DNA of 64,000 nucleotides from Calamus simplicifolius (Eukaryota > Streptophyta > Magnoliopsida > Arecales > Arecaceae): NCBI GenBank assembly GCA_900491605.1, contig UESW01003830.1, forward strand, positions 961,404 through 1,025,403, written 5' to 3'. Shown piece by piece: positions 11,078 through 23,660 of the stretch. Made by a program: the position numbers and the translations under genes. Each line of letters begins with the position of its first letter. The stretch's first letter is position 1. The notes beneath the pieces were generated by a model. That model ran no database searches. It was given only the letters and a program-made list of their open reading frames with translations, and was not told where the DNA came from.

Positions 11078-13000
11078 GTTGTCCTCTTAATCAAGAAGTA
11101 TAGAGACACTAGTATGACATATTATGAAATGTATGACATTTCATTGAATAAACCCATCTGCGGAGCTTTCTTCTGCCAAGGGTTGCTCGCGAAGGGATAT
11201 GGATATAAGTATCCCTCGAACCTAAGATCATCATGATAGCTTACAAGAAACTCATTGTGCTTTGATGTGGGATTACCTATATTCTAATCTAGTGATGGAA
11301 GGTATCTGGGTATAGTCAAGTACTTGTAGAGCAATGGTGGATCAAGATGGGATTGATCCCTCCAAATAGTTTGAAGTAAATGTCTCACTATGTCTTAACT
11401 TAGCAAAATCTTGGCCATGGTAGTTTTTGTGAGCAGTCACATGACTTGTAAGGTTGAGGCACATTATAGATATGTTGATTAAGGGTTGGCAGTTAAACCC
11501 TAAGTTATCCTGAGCAATATGAGGTTAAAGGAATAAATTATATGGTAACAATATGCCAAAGGATTTAGATTATTGCTTTATAATCTTTAATCTATCCGAA
11601 CATCGGATGTCATTGCTAGATGGCGACTTCGATTGGTGCTAGAAATGTTCTGGTACTATCGGCTTAGTGTTTGAACCTATGCATGGGTCACACACCATAG
11701 GGGTTTTCTTTCTGATCTAAAGGCCGATCAATGATTGAGTCAAGCTAAATATATTTTGTTTTGGGGTCCAATTGGATTAGACTTAACCATGAACTCTTTC
11801 TTTCCTTTTATTGCATTCAAATTTGAATTTTACTGAAATTAGTTTTGAGTTTAAATTTGAAATTCTTTTTAAGTTTGAATTTAGAATTTAGATTACAGTT
11901 GGAATTCAAAATTTAAACTTAGAACTAATTTGTAACACTTAAAGCTAAATAATATTTTCTCTTTAACTCTCTCCTAAAGTCCATGCACCTTTCAAATGTA
12001 AAACCTCTTTTCAAATTCCTCCACCTCCAAACCTCTCCCACTCTTCACAAATCCTTCCATATTCCAAACCTCTTCCCCTCATGCTAGCCTTTATATAATG
12101 GTTATAGTAGGTGGTAGCCAAAGAAGAATTTTGGGGGTTTTCTAACTTAGAAAAAAGTTTTCTATCTTAGTGTGAGATTTTTGAGGATTAAGTTTTTGGG
12201 TGAGTAGAGAGTAGTTTGGAAAATGGTTCCTCTTTTACCTCTACTAGTTTTTCTTCGGCTACAAGACCATCTTGCTATCCAAATGGAGAAGAAAAAGACC
12301 AGCCTTCGTGAATCCTAAGAAACTAACACTCCAAAGGATTTGATCAGGAAAGAGTCCTGGTGTGAACTACTTATAGAGGCCATACGTGTGTGTGGTTTAA
12401 GAACTATTCTTTTCAACCATCCAGCAGTTTGCAAAGGTAAAGTACCTTACTGTAATTTGATAATAATCAAATCATTAATATAAAATGGTTTTATATTTGC
12501 TTTCTAACTTTTTGATATCATTTACATGCACTATTATCCTATTAGTTCCTAATGTAGATAGATAGATAAATCGATTTGATCAATTTATCATTAATTTTAC
12601 TATTTTTTTAAAAAAATTAAATAGATTGCATAAATCTCCCTGCATAGGTTTTCTTACATAATTTTTCATCTTAAATTTGGGTTTACTTAGGAAATATTAT
12701 TGCTTAAACACACACATTAGTTAATCCTAGAAATTTTGCATGTCTTGAATATTGACTATATTGTTATTCATAAAATTACATTTCAACTTGCATTGGGGTA
12801 GGCTTCACCTTGACTAGCTTAAACTGAGTGGAATGGACTTAGACTTGGCCAATTCAGACACCTAGGCTCTTGTCAGATCTAGCCTGACGCAAGCCCATTT
12901 GCGTATCCATGCGCGTGGTGGTTGCACTGCATGGGTATCGATACGGATGCTGCCTCATGAGACAACATCCGTATCTATGAATTTTATTTTTTGGTCATAT
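11078..13000 (+). other. Non-coding flank, possible old LTR remnant
   Basis: No credible coding sequence. A CT-rich stretch followed by a TATA motif (12092-12098, TATATAA) and a leader-like region ending in a splice-donor-like GGTAAAG (about 12438) resembles the U3/R/U5 layout of large plant LTRs. A stem-loop lies at 12940-12975: 13-base arms with one mismatch around a 10-base loop. Assignment to an LTR is tentative, since I found no paired copy and no primer-binding site. Confidence 0.3.
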
Positions 13001-13299
13001 TTATTTTTCATCTCTCTCTTTGTGCGCTATAGATTTCATGCAGCTTAAAGCATGATACCTTTTGGGACAATTTGGAGTTTGCTTTTACTTATGTTGCAAA
13101 GGCAAATCTAGCCTTTTAAGTAATTAAGTAGAACAAACACATCAAAACAATTAAATCTCTGCCATTGTAATGTGACTTTCCTCCAAGCATGACTTCCATG
13201 GCTCTTAGTTAACCTATAAACCATAAGAGGAGCTTTTTGATGCTTTGGAAGACAACGTCTGATTGCTTATGATTTTAAATAATCAATTGGAAATGGTAG

Positions 13300-14545
13300 G
13301 ACAATTAACTGGGATAGGGACCCATGGTGTTTTAATGTACCTCTATAGCCCCTCCCATTAACTATTGATCTTTCTTTCTTCTAGGAGGTTCTCATCCTTG
13401 ATTCTTTCTTTAACAAGTGGTTGGAATATGAATTCAGATCTAGCTACCACTATCTCACATACACTAAGAGGTGATAAGGACTTAGAAGATACTGTTACTT
13501 AAGAGCCCAATAATAAGAGAAATGATGTAGTTTAATTGGTATACTACTCAACGTTATATTATCTCCTATCTAGTACATCACATTAGGTAGCAAAGTGTGG
13601 TGACTTGATGCTTCCTAGCATATTTGCTTCTTCCTCTAGTGCCTCATCAATAAGAGGTTGCCTACTGCTGCTTTCCTCTTATGTTAGGTACTTTGCATCC
13701 TTTCTACTTGTTCGAGATGCCACCAAGATATTAAGACTAATGATCATTTGTTCCTTACCTATCTCAAGTCTAGTCAAATCTGGGCTATTGCATGCCCTAA
13801 GGTAGGCTCTAACCTATTATCCATCGCAGCAGTATTAAATTATATTTTGAAACATTCCCTCTCCTCGGATGAGAAAGGAAATATTTGATTATTCATATTT
13901 TTTTGGCTAAAATAGAGATATAGGAATGAAGAGTTGTTTGAACATAAGGTTACGAGCCATTAGATTATTCTTTTTCAAACATAGTGTATGACATAAAATT
14001 TTTCAAGGCCAATCAATTGACTACCTTTCCTAGCAATTGGTGACACCCCTGTGGGAGGGCCTTTATATCCTTTTTATTTCTCTTGTGTGTCCCCATCAAC
14101 TGGATGGATGAAGCTGAATTTTAATGATTTTGTGCATGGAAAGCAAGCAAGAGTGGGGTATATTATTAGAAATGACTTAGGTCTTTTTATTAATACTGGT
14201 GCCATTCCTTTGACTAACATCACTATTCCCTAAGCTAAGTTAGTTTGAGTTTGGAATGGTGTTTAACATGCCATCTTCCTGTTCTCTTTGTAGGAGTTGA
14301 TTATCGAAGAAGATTTTACCACTGTGATCTCATGGATCAAATCTAAGTTACATTCTACCTTATGCTTGCACACCTATTTGGGGAGTATCTATAAGATGTT
14401 ATTAGCTTGCAGCGAAATAGTGAAAGGCCAACATGTTTATTGGAAGGGCAATCAAGCTGCAAATCTCATTACTAACCTCATTGTATCTCTTGATGCACTG
14501 GTTGTATGGTATGACTCTTCCTGTAGAGCTCAATGGTAATTGGGT
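13300..14545 (+). pseudogene. Decayed LINE 3' end (RNase H region)
   Basis: The best-preserved parts are 14096-14233, with a WMKLNF...GYIIRNDLG pattern, and 14297-14539, with IIEEDFTTVISWIK and VYWKGNQAANLITN. Together they match the RNase H domain at the C-terminus of plant L1-type LINE proteins, comparable with 43046-43440 in this window. Upstream, short in-frame remnants (a DPW motif near 13318; IFFWLK near 13895) fit the linker and zinc-finger region in degraded form. Multiple frameshifts and stops make it clearly dead. The rest of the element upstream is lost or unrecognisable. Confidence 0.65.
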
Positions 14546-14559
14546 ATTGATGCCATAGG

Positions 14560-16980
14560 AGTGGCTTTCCACATACACTACTCTACATACACTACTAATG
14601 TATCTTCTTCAACGAAAAAGATGTAGAACAAACATGAAAGAAAATACTCTAATCAAGGTAAGAATACGATCTCATCTATGTTTAGTATCATTATCACTTT
14701 TTCTTTTCTTTAAGAAGATTTAAGAAACATATTAGTAATCATTGTTATTTTTTATTTTTTACAATTCTAACAACTAAGGCTATAAATAGGTTAGTTGATT
14801 CATGATCTAATCTAATTCTGGTCGGATTGGGTTTGAAAATTAGTTTCAATTTAAATTCTGGATTACATTTGAGTTTTATATATTTTTAAACTGATCCAAT
14901 CTGAATATGATATTTTATGATTTATAAACCTTAATTATATAAATCTTATTTTTTTACTCTAATTTTCTTATAAATTCATTAAATGAATTCCAACTTAAAT
15001 TGATTCTTCTTTTCATCTTAACTACTAAATCTCCTACCATCTTTTGCCTTAATTATATTTAAATATTTATATTTTATTATTTTATTTAGTAGACTCTTAT
15101 TTATATTGTCTCTAAGTATATAATAAATATTCTAAATATTATAATTTATAAACTTAAGAACAATCATTTACTTGGATTTCATATTTATCTTTTTAAAATT
15201 AAAAAATTAATATGATACCAAATAGGCCCTTAGCCTTCCATATACAAAGTATAGTAGTTTTTATTTTTCCATTAAACATTCTTTCAATTCATCTATTTTT
15301 AGCACTTTCAATCAATTTAAAAATCAAACTATTTGTTGGTAGAATTTGTTTGAATTTTTTGTTCCCAACCAAATACTCCAACAAATGACCGCCATCAATG
15401 AATATCAACAATTTTCCTAATACTAGCTCTTCCTTAATCCATCCATTAAAGGAGGAGAGCAAATATCTTGAGCTTAGGACCCAAATATTCTCATATACCT
15501 TTCATAAAATTGCACTCTAAAATTAAGTGATGCATTGTTTGTTTATGTTCACAGCAGAGTGCATGATAGTAGTATCAAGTGTGGCAACTAGAAAATGTCA
15601 TGTTTCAACCAAATGTTTAAATGATTGGAAAATAGTGATTACAACTTTTCACCTGTGCCTTGCATCATGTAACTTGACAAACCCATGTAGGCAGGCAGAG
15701 TCTCTCATGAATATATTAGGAAATTGCATGCTATTCCAAAATACATAATTTAGACAAGGGTACGGTGAGATGATGCAGCATTTATCATGTAGCAATCGAA
15801 ACCAAACTAATGAATCATATGCAAGACAAATTACATCCATTTTTTTTTCAGAGAAAATATCTAATTCGGTTATTTAGTTAAGCAATTTCTTCAACTTCAA
15901 TTTATCTTCCAAGGGTTTGCATCACATATTTTCTCTCTCTTATGTATATAATTTTATTGTTTCTTGGGACAGGAAGCTCCGGCTCCAAAGTTGATCAGCA
16001 TGCATCTTTCGCCATTATTAACCTTCAAGCAAATAAAGAATTTTAATAACTTTAGGACTTCCAACTCCTATCATGAGGAAAGTAGATATAAGCTTTCTGA
16101 AAGAAAAGAGGAACTTATATGCACGAGAAAAACTGCTTGTGAACAGAAGTGATGAGATTTGGAATTGAACAATCCTTGGTCTCGGCCTCTCAGAACGTGG
16201 CTTTCTTTCCTGCTTTTAATCAAATTTTGTATCCCACTAGAAACAAGGAAGATAAAAGACTGCTTGTTTGGCAAAAAAAAAAAAAAAGAAAAGAAAAGAA
16301 AAAAAGAAAGAAAGAAAAAAAGAAAACTTAATTGATGGTAAGATATGCTTCTCCTTCAAAAAAAAAATAATATATACAAAGTGTAAGGCAATTCGATCAT
16401 TTAATGAAAAAAATCAAAAGAATATATCAAGTTAAAAAAATTGGAGAATTGATTACCCTCAGAAAAGGACATTAAAGCATTACTTGTTTCTTAGGCTTCA
16501 TTTGTTTATGAGCCGTATCAACAATTTTCTTTAGATGAGTTGTTTCCTGAAATATCCCTGCAAACTCTAGAAAAAGAATGATAAATTTTCAACCAAAAAA
16601 AAAAAAAAATTCAAGGGTGACTAGAAAAATTATAAACTAAGATCAAAATTGACACCAGTGGAAAAATTAAGCAAAAATTCGCGAATATGTTAGGATAGTT
16701 AAGGAAGCCGAAGAATAGGGGCCTGTTTTGGTTTCATTAAAAAAAGATAACAAATAAAAGGTTGTAATTCAAAGTGGGTGCTCCAAAATTAGCAAGCAAG
16801 AAGTATTCTAGGCACGCCCTTAGTCAAATAAGCTTGAAAGAATCACCCTCTAAAATCATGACGGTTTCTCTTGCCAAATAGAAAAGAAAGCCAGGGTTAT
16901 CCAAAAAGCAAGAAAAAAAAGAAGAATAAATTACAAACCCACCAAGAGGTTTCCTTCCAAAGATATGTGAGTGCTACTTA
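14560..16980. other. AT-rich intergenic DNA with A-rich low complexity
   Basis: No gene is supported. The region is AT-rich with simple A/G-rich tracts at 16276-16325 and 16597-16609. Short ORFs near 15.5-16.3 kb have no recognisable motif and read equally well on both strands. Confidence 0.5.
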
Positions 16981-17024
16981 ACTTGCTCATCTGGAAGTGC
17001 TTAAGAGGGCGACAAAATGCAGAG

Positions 17025-17147
17025 AAGTCCCAAACTGCCATCACTTCCCACAGCTTTTTTGAACCTCTCCTTGTCCTCCTCTTTCTCTTTGGTGCGGAAA
17101 GGTCAAGAGAAGTTCAAGAAAGCTGTGGAAAGGCATGACATGGACTT
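17025..17147 (-). ncRNA. MIR396: MIR396 precursor hairpin
   Basis: The minus strand of 17110-17130 carries a 21-nt match to mature plant miR396 (begins TTCCACAGCTTTCTTGAAC, ends TT). The opposite arm at 17044-17064 reads GTTCAAAAAAGCTGTGGGAA plus G, one base from the common miR396 star. The arms pair with one mismatch and one G:U. The lower stem also pairs (17025-17030 with 17142-17147, and TGTCAT with ATGGCA), as does part of the loop side (CTCTTG with CAAGGAG). miR396 represses GRF transcription factors and so restrains cell proliferation in leaves and inflorescences. Transcription runs leftward; the transcript start is not determinable. The 61-aa ORF on the plus strand is an artefact of the hairpin. 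Confidence 0.92.
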
Positions 17148-17474
17148 GGAAAGAGGCTGCTTCCATACTGCCGGCGTCCCTCCTCGTGATGGTCTCTCAT
17201 GATCTCCATCCTTGTATAAGGAGCTAGCTAGAGACTTCATGCATATGTACATCATTGGAAAGCTGTGATGCGTGTGTGCTAACTCCATTTATGCAGTAAA
17301 AAAAGGGGAGCAAAGGGAAGGCATTTACTTTCAACGAGACAAAATTTTAAATGTGGTTAAAAATATGGCAAGCGACTTAAAGAGAGGAGCAGGGGGGTGG
17401 AATGAAGCCATATAGCTCTCTCTTGGACCACTCTTGCCCTATCATTGGCCTTCCGCTGTCCTACTGCATGCTTT

Positions 17475-17500
<26 letters not shown>
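17475..17500. repeat. (AG)n microsatellite upstream of MIR396
   Basis: About thirteen AG units, roughly 330 bp upstream of the MIR396 hairpin in its sense of transcription. GA/CT tracts are common in plant 5' leaders and promoters, so it may belong to the primary transcript or promoter; that is inference. Confidence 0.85.
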
Positions 17501-17505
<5 letters not shown>

Positions 17506-17519
17506 CGGGCAGTGGATAC

Positions 17520-18897
17520 GGTAAGAGTGGAGAGCTAGGTAGGGCTAGCTGGATGATTTGGTGGAGAGATGGAGGTTAGTGAGTGAGTTTTGTGGTGATC
17601 TTTTTTTTAAATTTTTTTACAATAGTTTTGTGGTAATTATGTAGGGAACTGCCATCCTACGGTAACGGTCTAATTACATGCACTTGGATTAGGGTGAGGC
17701 CAAGTTGGAACAATAACGTTGGCAATAAGCTTGAGCCGGGACGGGTTGCTCAGACCTAACCTTCTTGGACCTGTGCAAAAACCAAACTCAATGGTCTGAA
17801 ACCTAATGTCATGCATTGCGTTGCATGTGTTGCATGTGAAACTCTAAAGATTAATACCTGTCATCTTTCGCATTAGATTATATTTGAGCAGTCCTTTTGT
17901 ATGACTGCTTGGTGTACGTCATTTCCACCCAGGCTTACTTTCACGAAAAATTTACTTTAAGCTAATTGGGTCGGAGTTTGTTTCTGTATTTCTCTTGTAT
18001 ATATTTGAAAGTGGGACAAGAAAGTTGCAAGATATATTGTGGGAAATAATACTATAAACTCCAATTAAGAGATCGAACTAGTTAATTGGTTGAGTTGATA
18101 ATTTTTTTTCACATAGGAAGAGTCTGAGTTTTTAGTCCACAGAGAGAGAACAAAGGTCACATGGCAGCATGTGATGATGCAAAAGCTTTGTTTATTGGAA
18201 TTGAAGGTGATGGGTGGGTTATGGTCCCCAAGGGATGGGCTGTCCCCCCGCCGACGTCACCCGCCAGCCAATCCATTCCACCACCAATTTCGAATGGGCG
18301 GAGGTGGGATCGAGCGTCTCCCTCCCTCCCTCCCTCCCAAGGGAAGGCCATACCCATGGGGTGATGTCGCATGAGCTTTGGTACACCACTAGCATGCCTT
18401 GATGTGCCCAAGAAAATATATAGCTACGAAACCTTGTCACGGACCCCAGCCTAAAAATAATGGATGATGGCCAGCCAAAGGTCGTGGTGTCCGCATTGGC
18501 CTTGTACCCTAAAGTGATGCATGCACCCTAGCTCCATTGGTTGGACTGGCAAATGATGCCACATGATCAAGAGGCCACACAGATAGATCTAGCTAGCTCG
18601 AGGCTAGCTATGTTCATGCCTTGTTTGGTCTGGCAACCTTTGAAACAAAAGTACTGAAAAGAACAATATCCTTGTTATTTTTTTAAATAATATATCCATA
18701 TTTGATTAGAACTTCTTAGAAATTCAGGCTGCTAAATATAAACGTACGTTCCACTCATACATAGCAATGCCCTCATTAATGTAAACGACTTCAGAATTTG
18801 ATTGGAGATTCAGTACTATGTCGAAAGCCCGGTTATGGGCTAAGCCTTCGCTTATTTTTTGCTTATTATGACTCCAGTTTGTCACCTTTGCTTTCAG

Positions 18898-18935
<38 letters not shown>

Positions 18936-21360
18936 CTCTGTGGTCCAAACTTTTATCAAGTGATTGAAGTTTCTTAATTAGTTTGAAACTAATGCTATAT
19001 AGGGCTCCCGTTATATGCTCGCAAATGATCTTCTTGCCATGGTGAAAGGTCAGCCACAATTCATATGAATGCATGTCCTTAAAATTTAGTTATCAAAATC
19101 ATTGCCAGGTGCAAGAAAGTGGATATATTTTAGAAAAAACTTTAGTAAGAAAGTACTTTGAGAATAACTATAGAATTAAGTTTTGGAAAAATATCAAAAT
19201 TGATGCATTAATCTACGTAGAAGATTCCGGTTACTACACTTTGAAATATACTAGTTCCGCACAATGAACTTTTTGTTTAATAACTGGCACGAATAGCAAT
19301 ATATTCAGTGTTAGAAGCAAGAATTAAGCTATAATTGGGCTATCAACATGCATACCTATCATTAAATTCTATTTACTCTTCAAATCGCAGCCCAAAATTA
19401 ATTAAATGATGGCTAGAGTTGGCAACTTTACTCCGACCGAATACAGATTCATCTCTATCGAGGCAAGATCTTCAAACTTTGATTTGATTTGTAGTAAAAT
19501 TCAATGAAAAAAAAAAAATTTGTAATTAGAATCGGAGGAGAGCTCATATACTCCTTACTTCAAAATCATTTCTGACCTACTGCAATGAGGTACGTAGGAT
19601 CTTCAAACTTTGTATAGTGAAAACTAAAAATATTATAATTAAAATTCAGACAGAGATGGTATATATACTCTTTTAAATTTACATATTAATGCGTGTGACT
19701 ATATATATAATCCAATGCATAAGTCCTGCAATTTAAGCTAACTATCTAAGGAGCTCCCTTTTTTTTCTTTTCCCCAACGAGAACCAGAAGTTTTATAATG
19801 TTGACTGACTGTAAAAAAAATCTTCTTTTGAAGCACGCATTACAAGTTGCGTCTTTTTTGTACCCCATACAGGCTTTACCTTCGACCAAAATTCACCCAT
19901 GCATCTGTTCTACATATTCACTCAACAATTCCCTTTTAGGCGAACGTCAATGGGGAGAAGAATCAGACACGCATCCAAACAAGAACTCATCAGTAAAACT
20001 GATGGCCAAAAATATCAATGGAGACCACTACTTCAAATTTACACCCCTCCAAACCTCACTTCCCCTTCACTCTAACAGGTGCGACGCACAACAACGAGGA
20101 AAAAGCTAGAGATAATCTTCAAATTCTAAGAGCAGCAACGGATGAAGTTCCTTCAAATGCCAGTGGGAACAAGGGTAAGAAACAAACGCAACCTTGCCAC
20201 TGGGGCAAGTTGCCAAACTGGAGGCATCTGGGAGAACGTACAGTAAACATGCTGCCGCGCAAAGGGCACGAGCTCGTACGTAGGACGCGGCCGGCAAGCG
20301 CCTCGTGCTAGTGGAGCCGGCCACGGCCACTGCCAGTTCCCTCGCTTGGACTGAACCGAGGTAAAGAGGGTGGAGGGGAGATCGAGCCGAGGGGAAAGGC
20401 CATTCACTCGTGGCTTCCAACGTACCATGCAGGGAGGCAAAGTGGGGACGCTTGACGGGGGAATAAAGTTATCCCGACCGACTAGACTACGCTATGAAGC
20501 ACCACTCCATGACTCGTCCAACATGGTGCTGACATGGCAGCACATGGTTGGATGGACCAGGATCCTATGAACTTATGCCATGCTGCCGCGTTGGATTGGT
20601 AACTTGTGGGGATTGCATGTAGTGCGAACTGATGGCACTGGTACGGGGGAATAAAAGGGTGAGGGTGGTGGCGCGTCACGGGAGGGTACGGTGGCCAGTG
20701 GTGGTGGTTTTGGCTGCTTGCGTTTAGAGTCGTACTCATGGCCATGGGCCCTCTGCTGAAGCTTTCCAGTTTGTTCGTTTTTCTTTTTCTTTTTCTTTCT
20801 TTTTAGTGATGGTTGGGCGGAGCTGTTTGTTGGATCTTAACGCATGCCTTAAGAATTTGGCAGTGTCCACATCCTTTTCATCTCCCGGTATACCTTGGCT
20901 GAATATAGGGATGTTTTTTTTTTTTTTTGTCAATGTTATGTATTAATTTTTATTAAATTTTATTTTAAATCAATCGAAGTAATACTATATTTATTTGCAA
21001 GGTAAATTTGATTTAGTCTAATTTCAATGGATTAGTGCGGCGGTTGTTTTCTTCGTAGTTTGAAGATGAAAACATCTCTTTTCATCTTAAAATATATAGG
21101 TCTCGATGTATTTTTTTTATCTCTCTCTCTTCCAACGTTATGATAATCGTAAAAATACAAAATCCCTGCCACCATCCTGCCCCCTCTTTGCCTGAGATTG
21201 AGCACTGCCAGCATGGAAACGAAACCACGACACTTCCACCATCAGGTTGCATACCATTAATAATCCACCATGATTAATTTGTCACCATGAGAAGCCTCCT
21301 AATAAGGGTGACACTGTGACACATCCACTTCTTGCAAAGGTGGCGCAGGTTAAGGATGGT
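17520..21360. other. Intergenic region between hairpin and exon-like fragment
   Basis: Includes a GC-rich patch at 18215-18375, an (AT)n microsatellite at 18900-18932, two loosely similar AT-rich segments around 19480 and 19600 sharing ATCTTCAAACTTTG, and a GC-rich stretch at 20150-20740. ORFs in the GC-rich patches overlap on both strands without codon bias or motifs, so I call no gene. Part of it may be upstream control DNA for the minus-strand MIR396. Confidence 0.45.
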
Positions 21361-21363
21361 GGT

Positions 21364-21455
21364 TTAGGTGATGTGGTTGAAGTCAAGGGCCTCCTCAGGC
21401 ATCAGTTGGTAGGAGACCCGTACGTCGTTGCCATGGATCCAGTTGATGAGGGTGC
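21364..21455 (-). pseudogene. Exon-like fragment, possible terminal exon
   Basis: Read on the minus strand, TTATTTTGCAG (a good splice acceptor) is followed by an open frame ending in TAA at 21364. It encodes about 30 residues (GTLINWIHGNDVRVSYQLMP, then an EEALDF-type tail). Almost every codon ends in C or G, unlike the AT-rich surroundings, which argues for real coding origin. No upstream exon is evident before the copia LTR at 21686. I do not recognise the family. It may be the end of a gene broken by the retrotransposon, or a captured fragment. Confidence 0.4.
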
Positions 21456-21685
21456 CTGCAAAATAAACTCACAGGCAGTTAAGATGTAGGGGCTGAGAGA
21501 CCAACAACAATGGTGAGCATCAAATTAAGAGCTACATGGCAGCGAAAAGAATGTCATATATGGATAGAGCTGTCAAGGATGAAGAGACAAGATTAAAGGC
21601 GATGCAGGTGAAGTCAATGCCGAGGAGCAATAAAAAGGGGAGGGGTTAGGTTTCAAAGAAGGTAGAATATCTGAAAGGAACAAAC

Positions 21686-21965
21686 TCTTAAAATATAATG
21701 GTTGTTAGTTTTAGTATTTTATTTTATTTTATTTAGTTTGAGTTGGACTTTTAAATAATGAGCTTATCTTTTTATCTTTGGTGGGATAACCTTAGATGGA
21801 TAAGATCATAAGAGGATTATGCTTATCCATAGAAACAAGAAACAATATTTATATGGTGATGTGCTTAATGAAATGTAATATATCAATTTTTTTTTTTGAG
21901 AGAAAACCCTTCTTCTACCTTGATTTCTCTTTCCAAAAATAATCTGAGTTGAAACAATCCCAACA
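21686..21965 (+). repeat. 5' LTR of the 5.3-kb copia element
   Basis: 280 bp ending CCCAACA. It aligns along its length with 26659-26939 with scattered transitions and short indels. The TG terminus has become TC. Two TTTTATTTTA units in the first third are shared by both LTRs. Confidence 0.88.
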
Positions 21966-21970
21966 AAAAT

Positions 21971-21982
21971 TGGTATCAGAGC
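21971..21982 (+). other. Primer-binding site (initiator tRNA-Met)
   Basis: TGGTATCAGAGC five bases after the 5' LTR, complementary to plant initiator tRNA-Met. Confidence 0.88.
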
Positions 21983-22644
21983 GTGGTTCCCCAACGAAGA
22001 AACAAGAAAGAAAAGAAATCCTACGGCGCAGCACGAGATCAAAGAAATAAAAGAGAAAGAAGAAATCTTTCGACTTTCTTGTTTCCGTAGACGGTGACAA
22101 ATTTCTCTCCGTAAGCATCTCCTCTAACTTCCCAAGAAATCCTCCTGTTGAAAAAAGGCACGATAGCCGTCAATCTAACTTCCCAAGAAATCCTCCGATT
22201 GAAAAAGGCACGATAGTCGTCAACAGAAAGCTTCTCCTGTCTCTCCTTCTAAAAACGATCCGAAGGGCTCAAAGTTCTTTCTCCCTCGCACCTGAAGCCG
22301 CCAGGTAGTTGATTGCTCAGTAGTTTTGACTTTCCAACGAACGATTTTGCGTCAGGTTTTCGAAAAAAAAATCTTTTGGCGTTAGGGAACAACCGAGTCT
22401 TTTCAACTTCTTGATCTGTGATTACTTTTCGCAAGAGATTCCTCCTCAAAAAAAAAGAGGGCCACGATTTTGCAGCCGTGTTTGGAAGTTTTCTTTCTTG
22501 CCGACAGCCGCTAAAATTTTTCTTGTTCTTGAAGCAAAAAGGAAAGCTCTTTGGTAGGTGGACGTTAAGGCCAAAGATCTGTTGCCTATTCATGAAGAAA
22601 AAATTACTACAAAAAGATTCAAGGCAACCCCAAGCAATATTAGT

Positions 22645-23657
22645 ATGAATATCCACCAACCTTCTATCCCTATTTTTGATGGAGAAAATTATGATTATTG
22701 GAGCATCAAGATAAAAACCCTTTTTATTTCACAAGAAGTATGGGATCGATCTAGTTGAGAATGGGTACGAAGACCCAGTTAATCCAACAAATAATCAGAA
22801 GGAGCAACTGAAGGACTACAAAAAGAAGGATGCCAAAGCCCTGTTTTTTATCCAACAAGCTGTATCTGAGAAAATTTTTCCCAGAATTATTAGAGCCACC
22901 AAATCAAAGGAGGCATAGGATATCTTGCAGGAGGAATTTCAAGGCAACATAAAGGTAAGAGCTATCAAACTTCAAACTCTAAGAAGAGAGTTAGATAATT
23001 TGAGAATGCAAGAAAATGAAAAATTGAAGGATTACTTCTTCAAAATTATGGAGATTGTTAATCAAATGAAGAGCTATGGTGAAACCATCACCGAGCGAAG
23101 AATATGTGAGAAAATCTTGGCTAGTTTATCTCCAAAATTTAATACAATAGTTGCAATTGTTGAAGAATCTAAAGATCTCTCTGAATTAAGTATTCATGAA
23201 TTAATGTGATCTCTTGAAGCTTATGAGCAAAGATTGTTTAGGCATAAAAATCAACAATTGAAAGTGCCTTTCAATCTAAACTCAAAGTGGTTGATAAAAA
23301 TTCTCAAAAAGAATTATCGAGTCATGCTCCAGTCAAAAGAGAGTCATTCAGAGGTGAAAACCAAAATAGAGGAAGAAGAAATATGAAAGGAAGAGGTAGA
23401 GAAACATAAAGAAATAATTTCTTAAGAAGACAATATGATGAGAGCACTCAACAAAGGTACAATATATATAAAGGTCTTCTCATGCTGAAAAAGATTGCTG
23501 GTTTAGGGGCAAACCCCAATGTTATAATTGCAAAAAGTTTGGACATGTTCAAAAAGATTGCAGATACAAAGAAAGTGAACAAACACACTTCTCAGAAGAA
23601 AATAAAGGTCAGCAAAGCACACTATATGCATGTCAAACCGCAGAAGAGTAAAGTAAT
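22645..23657 (+). pseudogene. Copia gag, broken
   Basis: Begins MNIHQPSIPIFDGENYDYWS, the usual start of a copia gag domain. It continues through a UBN2-type segment (LRRELDNLRMQENEKLKDYF) and a CCHC zinc knuckle (CYNCKKFGHVQKDC, 23520-23561). The frame is broken by a shift near 22745, by a TAG at 22916-22918 where AKEAWD-type gags have Trp, and by further stops near 23206 and 23410. It would have coated element RNA; it cannot now make a full protein. Confidence 0.85.
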
Positions 23658-23660
23658 AAT

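Noticed and set aside
17017..17288. 61-aa ORFs on both strands over the MIR396 hairpin
   Set aside because: They are translations of an RNA hairpin; both strands are open because of the inverted repeat.
18157..18440. Overlapping ORFs on both strands in a GC-rich patch
   Set aside because: Open in five frames with Pro/Ser-rich low-complexity products; no start context, motif or splice sites.
19798..20745. Several ORFs of 65-104 aa
   Set aside because: Mutually overlapping on opposite strands, no recognisable family, no consistent codon bias.
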